Source: Candidatus Woesearchaeota archaeon
Lineage (GTDB): Archaea; Nanobdellota; Nanobdellia; Woesearchaeales; GW2011-AR4
Reading direction: 5' to 3'
NCBI GenBank assembly: GCA_016185915.1
Contig: JACPMP010000120.1
Location: 1 to 13,238, forward strand
DNA length: 13,238 nt
Positions within the stretch are counted from its first letter, which is position 1, and every line of letters starts with the position of its first letter. The position numbers and the translations under genes are program-made. This document shows positions 1-6,015 of the stretch, one piece after another. The notes beneath the pieces are model-generated. The model worked only from the letters and a program-made list of their open reading frames with translations. It was not told the origin of the DNA and made no database searches.

Positions 1-1
1 C

Positions 2-1399
2 AATTATTCTCTTATAGAATCTGGAACATCAAATGCAATAATAAATTGGACAACAAGTTATGCAAATAATGAATGGGTAGTTGTAACTAAGCCTAATCCA
101 GGATGGAATTTGGTTAATGGCAATAGTTATTTTTTCAGAGTCAAAGCAAGAAACATAGTAGGTTTGATTAGTGATGTTAAGGAAAGCGATGGCATCACTG
201 TAGATACGAGCTTGAAGCCATCAAACTGCACAAATAAAGCAAAAGATGAGAAAGAAACCGATGTTGACTGTGGAGGAGTTTGCAGTTTGTGTAACTTAGG
301 CAAAAAATGCAATATTAATGCTGACTGCAAGAGTAGTTTCTGCAATATTAATGGTGTTTGCACAACTCCAAAATGTGATGACAATACAAGAAATCAAGAG
401 GAAACTGATGTCGACTGTGGCGGCTCTTGTAAAAAATGTCAGAATGATAAAACTTGTGTAAATAATAATGATTGTGAGAGTGGGTATTGCGGTTATGGTT
501 CTTGTAAGCCGCAGGAAAGCTGTCTTGATGGCAAGTTAAGCGGGATTGAGTCGGATGTAGATTGCGGCGGAGCATGCCCGACAAAATGCCCGGAAGAAAA
601 GAATTGCGGAACAAGTGAGGATTGTGCAGAAGGGTTGAAATGTGTTTTATCTGTATGTAAGAGATGTGCAGAAAATGACGAAAACTGCAATGGCATTCCA
701 GACGAGCAAGAAGAAACCAAAACAGAAATTAAGGATACTGATAATGACGGCATGCCTGATGAATGGGAAATAAAAAATGGCTTAAACCCAAATGACCCAA
801 ATGATGCAGAGCAAGACTCAGACAAAGAGGGTTTAGCTAATTTAGAAGAATATAAATCAAATACTAATCCAAATTTGGAAGATACAGATGGTGACGGATT
901 TACTGATAAGCAAGAAGTTGATGCAGGCACAAATCCGTTAGATCCTAAAGATTTCCCAAAATCTAGTTTAACAAAGATAATCTGGTTTATATTAGGAATA
1001 GTAATATTGCTTTCAGGATTTGGTTATTTAACTTATAGGTTAATGGAAAAAAAGAGAGAAGAGAAATTTGAAATTAGATCAAGAGAAATACAAAGAGCAA
1101 TATCCCCACAACAAGTTAAGCAAGTTTCATCAAAACAAGTAGAAGAAAAGGCAAAAATTAAGGAAGCGCTCAAAAAGAAAGAGGAAGAAAAAGAAAAGGA
1201 AAGAAAAAAATTGTTTGAGGCATTTGGAAAAGAAGAAAAATCAAAAGAGGAATTAAAAGAAACAAAAATTGAAAAGCCAGAACATAAATCAGAAAAAAAA
1301 CCGAGTGATATAAGAAAAACACGATTTAAAAAGCCCAAAGAAGATGTTTTTATCAAACTTAAGGAAATAGCAAAGGAAACAAAAAAGAAGCGAAAATAA
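2..1399 (+). CDS. Large surface-anchored Cys-rich / TSP3 repeat protein, 3' part (5' end outside window)
   Basis: The frame is open from base 2 with no stop, so the start lies upstream; a TTG at 110 sits inside a domain and is not a credible start. The first ~70 residues read like the end of a fibronectin type III or related Ig-like domain (SYFFRVKARNIVGL, then SDGITVDTS). Three Cys-rich units follow at about 227-361, 371-495 and 515-660, each with a (T/S)DVDCGG core and further paired cysteines, probably disulfide-bonded. Bases ~730-955 encode thrombospondin type 3-like Ca-binding loops (DTDNDGMPDEWE, DTDGDGFTDKQE). One membrane helix lies at ~965-1035. A ~120-residue Lys/Glu-rich, probably coiled-coil tail follows. 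Topology is therefore a large extracellular part, one helix near the C-terminus and a charged cytoplasmic tail. A role in the cell surface or adhesion is inferred; the exact family is not recognised. Confidence 0.85.
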   Translation, partial: NYSLIESGTSNAIINWTTSYANNEWVVVTKPNPGWNLVNGNSYFFRVKARNIVGLISDVKESDGITVDTSLKPSNCTNKAKDEKETDVDCGGVCSLCNLGKKCNINADCKSSFCNINGVCTTPKCDDNTRNQEETDVDCGGSCKKCQNDKTCVNNNDCESGYCGYGSCKPQESCLDGKLSGIESDVDCGGACPTKCPEEKNCGTSEDCAEGLKCVLSVCKRCAENDENCNGIPDEQEETKTEIKDTDNDGMPDEWEIKNGLNPNDPNDAEQDSDKEGLANLEEYKSNTNPNLEDTDGDGFTDKQEVDAGTNPLDPKDFPKSSLTKIIWFILGIVILLSGFGYLTYRLMEKKREEKFEIRSREIQRAISPQQVKQVSSKQVEEKAKIKEALKKKEEEKEKERKKLFEAFGKEEKSKEELKETKIEKPEHKSEKKPSDIRKTRFKKPKEDVFIKLKEIAKETKKKRK

Positions 1400-1438
1400 A
1401 AATTTTTGCTCGACATCGCATGCCACGCAAAAATTTTT
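1398..1438 (+). repeat. Perfect 12-bp inverted repeat overlapping a stop codon
   Basis: Left arm 1398-1409 (five A, five T, GC) is exactly complementary to right arm 1427-1438, with a 17-base loop. The left arm starts inside the TAA stop of the preceding gene. Each arm is itself nearly palindromic (AAAAATTTTT). It may act as a transcript 3'-end hairpin. Confidence 0.6.
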
Positions 1439-1455
1439 CTAATGCAAAACTTAAG

Positions 1456-1490
1456 AAAAAATTCAATGCTTTATTATTGAATTTTTTAAT
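1456..1490 (+). terminator. Hairpin followed by T-rich run, terminator-like
   Basis: AAAAAATTCAAT (1456-1467) pairs perfectly with ATTGAATTTTTT (1476-1487) around an 8-base loop and ends in six T. Archaeal termination depends mainly on T-tracts, so this could end the upstream transcript. The loop also holds a TATA-like GCTTTATTA about 25 bases before the ATG at 1497, so the same bases could form the promoter of the next gene. Function is inferred from position and form. Confidence 0.5.
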
Positions 1491-1496
1491 TTTAAA

Positions 1497-2114
1497 ATGA
1501 AAAAATCCCAAATTTACAGCCAGATATTTATCTATATTCTTGCTTTAGTATTAACTTCCATCATCTTGATTTATGGCTACAATGCTATTCAAAACTTCAA
1601 CAAAAGAGCAAACCAAGTATGCTTTCTTAAATTCAAAAATGATTTAAGCAATGCAATAGAAAGCATTACAAGCGATTATGGAAGTGTCAAAAAGAAAGAT
1701 TTGCAATTATGTGCTGGCTATAGGGAGGTTTGTTTTGTTGAAAGTTTTGGACAAATAACTAGTATGGAAAGTCCAGTTGGAACTAATGACCCGATAATAA
1801 AAGATTCCATCAAATCAAATATTGGAAAAAATGTTTTTTTAGTCGAAAAAATAGCAAAAGAGTCATTTTATGCTGGAAATATATCTGTTGATGGTGATGT
1901 GCTATGTATAGACGCTAAAAACAATAAGATAAGCTTAAGGTTGGAGGGAAAAGGGAATCATGTTAGGGTAAGTGGATGGGGGAGTGAGTCAAGAGATTCT
2001 GGAACAACTACAGCTTCAAGTGCTAGTGGAGCAACTGCAAGTTCAACTGTTGCTACTGGAATGTTATCCACTGGGAGTGCTGGTATGGGTGGCACTGGAA
2101 TATTTGGAGGATAA
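1497..2114 (+). CDS. Pilin-like membrane-anchored protein with Ser/Thr/Gly-rich tail
   Basis: 205 aa. The N-terminus MKKSQIYSQI followed by a hydrophobic helix (about residues 8-29) matches the archaeal class III signal pattern; cleavage would be expected after Ser4, before Gln5, if a prepilin peptidase acts on it. The globular part (about 35-160) carries Cys42, Cys72, Cys79 and Cys137, which could form two disulfides. Residues ~160-205 are low complexity (Ser, Thr, Ala, Gly, Met) and end FGG, typical of a flexible, possibly glycosylated tail. It resembles hypothetical proteins that accompany pilin-like clusters in DPANN archaea (recognition from memory). The ATG is close to the upstream hairpin, suggesting a leaderless transcript. 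The gene ends 3 bases before the peptidase gene, so the two are probably co-transcribed. The exact role is unknown. Confidence 0.8.
   Translation: MKKSQIYSQIFIYILALVLTSIILIYGYNAIQNFNKRANQVCFLKFKNDLSNAIESITSDYGSVKKKDLQLCAGYREVCFVESFGQITSMESPVGTNDPIIKDSIKSNIGKNVFLVEKIAKESFYAGNISVDGDVLCIDAKNNKISLRLEGKGNHVRVSGWGSESRDSGTTTASSASGATASSTVATGMLSTGSAGMGGTGIFGG
2106..2110 (+). promoter_or_regulatory. Strong Shine-Dalgarno site for the metallopeptidase gene
   Basis: GGAGG lies 7 bases before the ATG at 2118 and within the final Gly-Gly codons of the preceding gene. It fixes the start at 2118 and supports translation from an internal position in a shared transcript. Confidence 0.7.
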
Positions 2115-2117
2115 AAT

Positions 2118-3611
2118 ATGAAAATTTTAAAATTGATGATTATTTTCTTTATGGTTAATAGTTATTTTGTTATTGCTCAAATACAATTAGAAACAAAAGT
2201 AACAAAGAATAATCTACCCACTACTGATGTGCCAACATTTAGTGCAGGAGACAGATTTGGTTTAAATTATAATGTCAGAAATACTGGAAGTATTATTAAT
2301 GCTCTTGTTAATGTCTCTATTGCATACCCAAATAGCAATATCTTTAATGACATAACTAATCATATAGTATGCCAACTAAACACCCAATATGCACAATCCT
2401 GTTGTGATTATAATGAAAGAAATGAACCAATACCTAGAGCTGAATGTCAAATAAAAAATGATGTAACTATCCCTCCCAATCCAATCCCATCACTTCCATA
2501 TGAAGATGAATTATTTAGTTATGTTTTCAATGGACGAGAGCCAGAAGGAATTTATCAAATAAAAACTGCACTAAAAAATCGGAATAACGAGGATATTACA
2601 ACTCCATCGGTGGTGAGGTTTAGGAAGGTTGCTACAACAACAAATTTTAGACCTATTAATATTGGCAAAGTAGGTTATATTCTTTTAGTTAGAGATTTGA
2701 GTGAGGCTACACCTATAATAATGCAGAGTTTAACAAGGTCAAAAAATAATTTTCCAAATCTTTTTTATGAAGCTGCAAATAGATTGGCAACAATAGATGC
2801 AAGCGATCCTGTGAAGATTATTGAAATAAATGATGATATGGTTGTGAATATGGCTACTGGAGAAACTACTGACTTTAGATATAATCTTATACTAAAGAAA
2901 TTTTATAGACAGTTCCCTGATATTTATGACTATTTGCTAATTTATGCCGCATTTCCAGTAATCTCACTACCACCTCGTTATCAAATTCCAGCTTATTATC
3001 AACCTGTAATAAATAATATAGAAGGTATTGGGTTACCATTATTTGATTACTCAAGACGATATGGAAGTAATGGTAAACTTAAAGGTTATGGGTTTATGAA
3101 CACTCTAAGCGGGTTAAATAATCTACCTAGAGATAAAGTTACTGGTTTACCAGAGGACATATCTACAATAGATGTTGGTTATGTTAGTGGACCTTATTTA
3201 CATGAGATTTTACATCAATGGTGTTGTTATGTTGGAGACGAATTTAGGAGAGGGGTAAATAATGCAAAACTAGAAATTAGGGGTGGTGATAATAATGCTC
3301 ATTTTTATCCTGGGCTACAATCCTTATTCCCATCCTTTAATGGACATTTTGGTAATGTATGGATTTCAAATGGTGATGGGACATTTAGAATTGATGAAAG
3401 TAGACAAGAACCTAAATTCCATCCTTTTAGTTTATACTTTATGGGTATTTTGCCAGAATCAGAGTACAATACAAAATATTCAATTTATGATGCAGGACTA
3501 GATGGGCTTAATCGTGAGCGTGCAACATATTATAAAAGTGTCAGCGTTAATGACATTATTGCAGTAGCAGGAAGAAGGAGAGTTGCAGACAATGTTCCAA
3601 CTTATACATAA
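2118..3611 (+). CDS. Secreted HExxH zinc metallopeptidase-like protein
   Basis: 497 aa. A signal peptide is visible (MKILKL, hydrophobic core, then VIA|Q at about residue 21). Residues ~22-165 look like a beta-rich CARDB-type domain (AGDRFGLNYNVRNTGS). Around residues 362-368 is HEILHQW, a HExxH zinc motif with His362, Glu363 and His366. Candidate third ligands are His395, His410 (NGHFGN) or Glu376. Further on, FHPFSLYFMG (from about residue 434) recalls a segment found after HExxH motifs in uncharacterised secreted bacterial and archaeal peptidase-like proteins. The end (DIIAVAGRRR, then VPTYT) stops where I recall relatives continuing, so a slightly shortened C-terminus is possible. Lying directly behind a pilin-like gene with a good Shine-Dalgarno site, it may process surface proteins or degrade external substrate. 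The zinc motif is seen; activity and substrate are inferred. Confidence 0.75.
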   Translation: MKILKLMIIFFMVNSYFVIAQIQLETKVTKNNLPTTDVPTFSAGDRFGLNYNVRNTGSIINALVNVSIAYPNSNIFNDITNHIVCQLNTQYAQSCCDYNERNEPIPRAECQIKNDVTIPPNPIPSLPYEDELFSYVFNGREPEGIYQIKTALKNRNNEDITTPSVVRFRKVATTTNFRPINIGKVGYILLVRDLSEATPIIMQSLTRSKNNFPNLFYEAANRLATIDASDPVKIIEINDDMVVNMATGETTDFRYNLILKKFYRQFPDIYDYLLIYAAFPVISLPPRYQIPAYYQPVINNIEGIGLPLFDYSRRYGSNGKLKGYGFMNTLSGLNNLPRDKVTGLPEDISTIDVGYVSGPYLHEILHQWCCYVGDEFRRGVNNAKLEIRGGDNNAHFYPGLQSLFPSFNGHFGNVWISNGDGTFRIDESRQEPKFHPFSLYFMGILPESEYNTKYSIYDAGLDGLNRERATYYKSVSVNDIIAVAGRRRVADNVPTYT

Positions 3612-3654
3612 TTGGTACAATTAAAAAAAATCAATCCTCATAATACCAGAAATT

Positions 3655-3670
3655 AAAATTGGCAATTTTT
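3655..3670 (+). terminator. Weak terminator-like hairpin after the peptidase gene
   Basis: AAAATT (3655-3660) pairs with AATTTT (3664-3669) around GGC and is followed by another T. It lies 44 bases after the peptidase stop. A second small dyad, TAATTG/CAATTA at 3609-3623, overlaps that stop codon. Both are AT-only or short stems and could be chance. Confidence 0.3.
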
Positions 3671-3680
3671 ATACAAAATA

Positions 3681-3719
3681 AACATCACTTTAATCTGCTT
3701 TAGAGTAATTTGAAAGACA
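3681..3719 (+). repeat. Diverged 39-bp direct repeat, copy A
   Basis: Matches copy B at 4432-4470 at 33 of 39 positions; both start AACATCAC and share TTAATC and TTGAAA. The two copies bracket the DUF5678-like/retropepsin gene pair. Function unknown; it may mark a cassette boundary. Confidence 0.55.
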
Positions 3720-3757
3720 ACCATTTTATGAAAATTTATGCCAAAACTTATAGTTAA

Positions 3758-3766
3758 TTATTTAAA
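3758..3766 (+). promoter_or_regulatory. TATA promoter for the DUF5678-like gene
   Basis: TTATTTAAA lies 26-34 bases before the ATG at 3792, the spacing expected for a leaderless archaeal transcript. No Shine-Dalgarno sequence is visible before that ATG. Confidence 0.5.
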
Positions 3767-3791
3767 CTGATAATGCTTAATTCGATTTAAT

Positions 3792-3974
3792 ATGAAACAA
3801 GCAAAGAAGAAAGACGAAAGTGACTACGAATATGAAATTTATGTAGATGAGAAACTTGTATGGCACGGATTAAATCCTGAAAAAGTGTACCAAAAAATAA
3901 TAAATGATAATCCTAAGAAAAAAGTATCAATAGCATGGAAACCAAAAGAGGGGATACTAATTGCCTTTATTTAA
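3792..3974 (+). CDS. Small DUF5678-like protein paired with a retropepsin
   Basis: 60 aa, highly charged, no membrane helix or signal peptide, so cytoplasmic. After a Lys-rich start it reads as a compact beta-alpha-beta unit: EIYVDEKLVWHG, then NPEKVYQKI, then KVSIAWKPKEGILI. This 'I-x-VD-x-K-x-V-x-HG' plus C-terminal strand pattern resembles DUF5678 proteins (recognition from memory). The 3' end overlaps the next gene by 14 bases and contains that gene's ribosome-binding site, so the two are translationally coupled. Small DUF5678-like genes commonly sit before retropepsin-like genes in archaea to my recollection, suggesting a functional pair such as an adaptor, substrate or inhibitor. The role is not established. 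Confidence 0.7.
   Translation: MKQAKKKDESDYEYEIYVDEKLVWHGLNPEKVYQKIINDNPKKKVSIAWKPKEGILIAFI
3947..3953 (+). promoter_or_regulatory. Shine-Dalgarno site supporting a TTG start
   Basis: AGAGGGG lies 7 bases before the TTG at 3961. An in-frame TAA directly precedes the TTG (3958-3960) and no ATG occurs early in the frame, so the TTG start is the best choice. Confidence 0.6.
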
Positions 3975-4368
3975 ATACCAAGAAGAAAAAAGTTCTTTGT
4001 TTGGAATCATAAAAAGACCACTAGTTGAACTAGATATTTATTCTAAAAAGCTTGGTAAATGGGTGCCGTTTAAAAGAGTCTTAGCAGATACAGGCGCGGA
4101 TATTTGCTTGCTACCAAGGTTTATGGGCAATCTGCTAGTAGAAGAAGTGACAACAGGGATTTATAAGAGAATTAGAGGAATAGTACCAAATACTTATCTT
4201 AATGGTTTTATTCACGATTTAAGAATAAGAATGGGAAATAAAGAATTTACTGCTCCCGTCTTTATTGCTGATTCTGAAGATGTAACTCCAATATTTGGAA
4301 GAGGAAAAGCTCTGGATTTGTTTAAAGCTTGTTTTGATGGAAATTCCACAAGTATTGAAGAAAAATAG
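3961..4368 (+). CDS. Retropepsin-like aspartic protease
   Basis: 135 aa, starting at TTG. Residues 41-52 read LADTGADICLLP, the DTGA active-site signature of retropepsin-type aspartic proteases, with Asp43 as catalytic residue. Residues 110-115 read PIFGRG followed by a Phe-rich end (ALDLFKACF), matching the C-terminal 'ILGR-x-x-hydrophobic' element of the single-domain fold. Length fits a single retropepsin domain, which works as a homodimer. There is no signal peptide, so it probably acts in the cytoplasm. It overlaps the DUF5678-like gene by 14 bases. Substrate unknown; the partner protein is an obvious candidate. The family call rests on clearly visible motifs. Confidence 0.85.
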   Translation: MPLFKYQEEKSSLFGIIKRPLVELDIYSKKLGKWVPFKRVLADTGADICLLPRFMGNLLVEEVTTGIYKRIRGIVPNTYLNGFIHDLRIRMGNKEFTAPVFIADSEDVTPIFGRGKALDLFKACFDGNSTSIEEK

Positions 4369-4431
4369 ATATACTCTCAATCGACTGTACCAAACTATCC
4401 ATTAAATTACAAGCTAACTCCATAATAACCA

Positions 4432-4470
4432 AACATCACCTTAATCGGCTTCAGAGGAACTTGAAAAACA
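4432..4470 (+). repeat. Diverged 39-bp direct repeat, copy B
   Basis: Partner of the copy at 3681-3719 (33 of 39 identical). It lies 63 bases after the retropepsin stop, in a stretch without genes. A TATA-like CATATATTTAAAG follows at about 4476-4488 with no ORF behind it. Confidence 0.55.
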
Positions 4471-4489
4471 TATAACATATATTTAAAGA

Positions 4490-4600
4490 GTTAATACCAA
4501 TCTTCCTCTTCCAATTTTTCGTTCTGATTTTTGTCCTTCATTTATTTTCAAATTCCATTTTAAATTCACTTAATTATTCTTTTAACATTTTCTATTTGGA
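4490..4600 (+). other. Gene-free T-rich stretch
   Basis: The + strand is markedly pyrimidine-rich here, with many runs of T and TTCC/CTTC. No ORF, RNA gene or clear dyad is seen. T-tracts of this kind can end archaeal transcripts coming from the retropepsin pair. Confidence 0.35.
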
Positions 4601-4640
4601 AATAAAAGTTTCCACGTGGAATAAAAATATTCCACTATTA
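4598..4640 (+). repeat. Cluster of overlapping GGAA/TTCC palindromes
   Basis: Three dyads abut or overlap: GGAAA/TTTCC around 4598-4613, the perfect 12-bp palindrome TTCCACGTGGAA at 4610-4621, and GGAATA/TATTCC at 4617-4632. Another TTCCAC follows at 4630. The same hexamer recurs at 4788 and 4923, and inverted at 4872. Such a cluster suits a repeated regulator binding site; this is inference. Confidence 0.45.
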
Positions 4641-4730
4641 TACAAATGTTTTGCTCTTTATAAGTAGTTGAAACATAATTGTGTTTACGTGTATAATTAT
4701 TCTATTAACATTGATTGAAGTAAAATTCTA

Positions 4731-4745
4731 ACGAAACTTTAAATA
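4731..4745 (+). promoter_or_regulatory. Near-consensus archaeal BRE/TATA promoter
   Basis: ACGAAACTTTAAATA combines a purine-rich BRE (CGAAA) with TATA box TTTAAATA. Transcription would start near 4765-4770, far before the ATG at 4968. The transcript would therefore begin with the structured segment 4783-4952, as a leader of about 200 bases or as a separate small RNA. Confidence 0.6.
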
Positions 4746-4766
4746 CCAGTTGCTAATTATAGTTAT

Positions 4767-4953
4767 CAAGTAGTTAAAACATCAAAATTCCACTTATGTT
4801 TCATAAGTGGTTTAAGTGTGACAAACACATTGCATGGAATTTGGATGTGCTCAAAAACTACACATCAATAAGTGGAATTTTGTAGTGTCCAAAACCACGC
4901 TATGTTTATCGTAATGTAATCATTCCACCCATCTATGATGTGTGGTTTTTGAC
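4767..4953 (+). ncRNA. Candidate structured leader or small RNA with alternative stems
   Basis: The segment is unusually self-complementary. Bases 4783-4797 pair perfectly with 4868-4882 (15 bp). Bases 4851-4867 pair with 4936-4952 (17 bp, one G-U), and 4872-4878 can pair with 4922-4928 in the same arm. CCACTTATG (4790-4798) pairs with CATAAGTGG (4802-4810) across TTT. GATGTG (4844-4849) pairs with CACATC (4861-4866). Several of these exclude each other, as in switch-like leaders. A near-consensus promoter lies just upstream and no ORF fits. It matches no RNA family I know. A DNA-level role (MITE remnant or operator array) is the main alternative. Confidence 0.4.
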
Positions 4954-4967
4954 ATTATACATGTAAA

Positions 4968-6014
4968 ATGTTTAAAAAAAGGGGTTTCGAAATCCAATTC
5001 AATTGGATTTTTGTATTAGTCGCTGGAGCTGCAATTCTAATCTTATTTACAGCAGTTATTGTCAAGCAGAAAGGCCTGTCAGAAACATCTGCAAAAGCCA
5101 CTGTGCTTAAAAGTATGGAGTCAATAATAGCAAGTGCCAGCGTAAGCACAGACACAATTAAAAAAATAGATATCCCGAATTCAAATATAGAAGTAAGCTG
5201 CAATAGAATTTCCATTGGAGGCATTTCAAAACAATATCAAAATCTGATACTGTTTGCTCCAAATTCAGTCAAAGGGGACAAGCTGATAACACAAACATTG
5301 GCTTTTAGTGTTCCTTACAGAGCAGTGAATCTTCTTTATATGACGAGCAGCAAGGTTAGGTACATAATAATTGCCAATTCTGACAATAACTTAGCCTTAG
5401 CTAAGGCAATAAATAAATCACTGCCATCTGATTTAAAAAAAGAGTTCTATGAGACAATTCCAACAATAAGGAATGAAAATAACTATAAAGTCAGATTTAT
5501 AGTTTTTGGCAACATTAATCTACCTGAAATAAATATCCCAAATTCTGATGTAACAGCCCTTAAAGTTACTGGGAATGATGAAAAAGGGACAATCGAATTT
5601 TGGCAAAAAACTGAAAGGGGGTGGTCATCAAAAGGCAGCTCAAAATATCTTGGAAAATCGTCTTTGATTGGGGCGGTATACTCCGATACATTGGAGTTAT
5701 ATAAATGCAATATGGAAAATGCGTTTAAAAGGGTTAATCTAGTAACAAGCGTATATCGTAATAGATTGAATAATTTATTGCCCTCCACTACTTCATCAAG
5801 TAGTGAACAATCAAGGGGGTGCGGTGGAATTTATAATAGTGCATCTACACAATTTGGAACAATTATCACTTTAACATCCAATTTTGCCAATCTAGATATA
5901 AGCGCAGTAATTGATGGAATAACCCAATCATCACAATCTCCACAATCACCAATAACATCATTAATCACATCAAACGGACAAGCAAAAGTAAATTCCTGCC
6001 CTTTAATCTATTGA
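4968..6014 (+). CDS. Pilin-like membrane protein, first gene of a three-gene operon
   Basis: 348 aa. The N-terminus MFKKRGFEIQFNW leads into one hydrophobic helix (about residues 12-32), fitting a pilin-like N-in, C-out topology. The soluble part begins with a helical segment and a beta-rich region containing a single Cys78 (IEVSCNRISIGG). The segment from about 230 to 348 is richer in Ser, Thr and Gln with a few cysteines (RGCGG, KVNSCPLIY). It resembles conserved hypothetical proteins of Woesearchaeota-like genomes that precede two shorter pilin-like genes. Only one base separates its stop from the next ATG. No TATA box is seen in the 30 bases before its ATG, so expression probably starts at the promoter at 4731. 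Biochemical role unknown. Confidence 0.8.
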   Translation: MFKKRGFEIQFNWIFVLVAGAAILILFTAVIVKQKGLSETSAKATVLKSMESIIASASVSTDTIKKIDIPNSNIEVSCNRISIGGISKQYQNLILFAPNSVKGDKLITQTLAFSVPYRAVNLLYMTSSKVRYIIIANSDNNLALAKAINKSLPSDLKKEFYETIPTIRNENNYKVRFIVFGNINLPEINIPNSDVTALKVTGNDEKGTIEFWQKTERGWSSKGSSKYLGKSSLIGAVYSDTLELYKCNMENAFKRVNLVTSVYRNRLNNLLPSTTSSSSEQSRGCGGIYNSASTQFGTIITLTSNFANLDISAVIDGITQSSQSPQSPITSLITSNGQAKVNSCPLIY

Positions 6015-6015
6015 A

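Noticed and set aside
493..930. 145-aa Ser-rich minus-strand ORF
   Set aside because: Mirror of Asp/Glu/Thr-rich repeat codons in the surface protein; such repeats readily leave long antisense frames open.
3283..3501. 72-aa ORF on the + strand inside the peptidase gene
   Set aside because: It lies in another frame of a convincing zinc-peptidase gene, covers the coding sequence after HExxH, and has no protein-like features.
3681..4470. TGA read as an amino acid in this organism (NITLIGFRGT-TGA-KT)
   Set aside because: TGA ends several clear genes, with overlaps to the next start such as ATGA at 6510 and 11022, so it is a normal stop here.
4955..5224. 89-aa minus-strand ORF over the start of the pilin operon
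   Set aside because: It would run antisense through the signal helix of the 348-aa gene, and its hydrophobicity merely reflects that.
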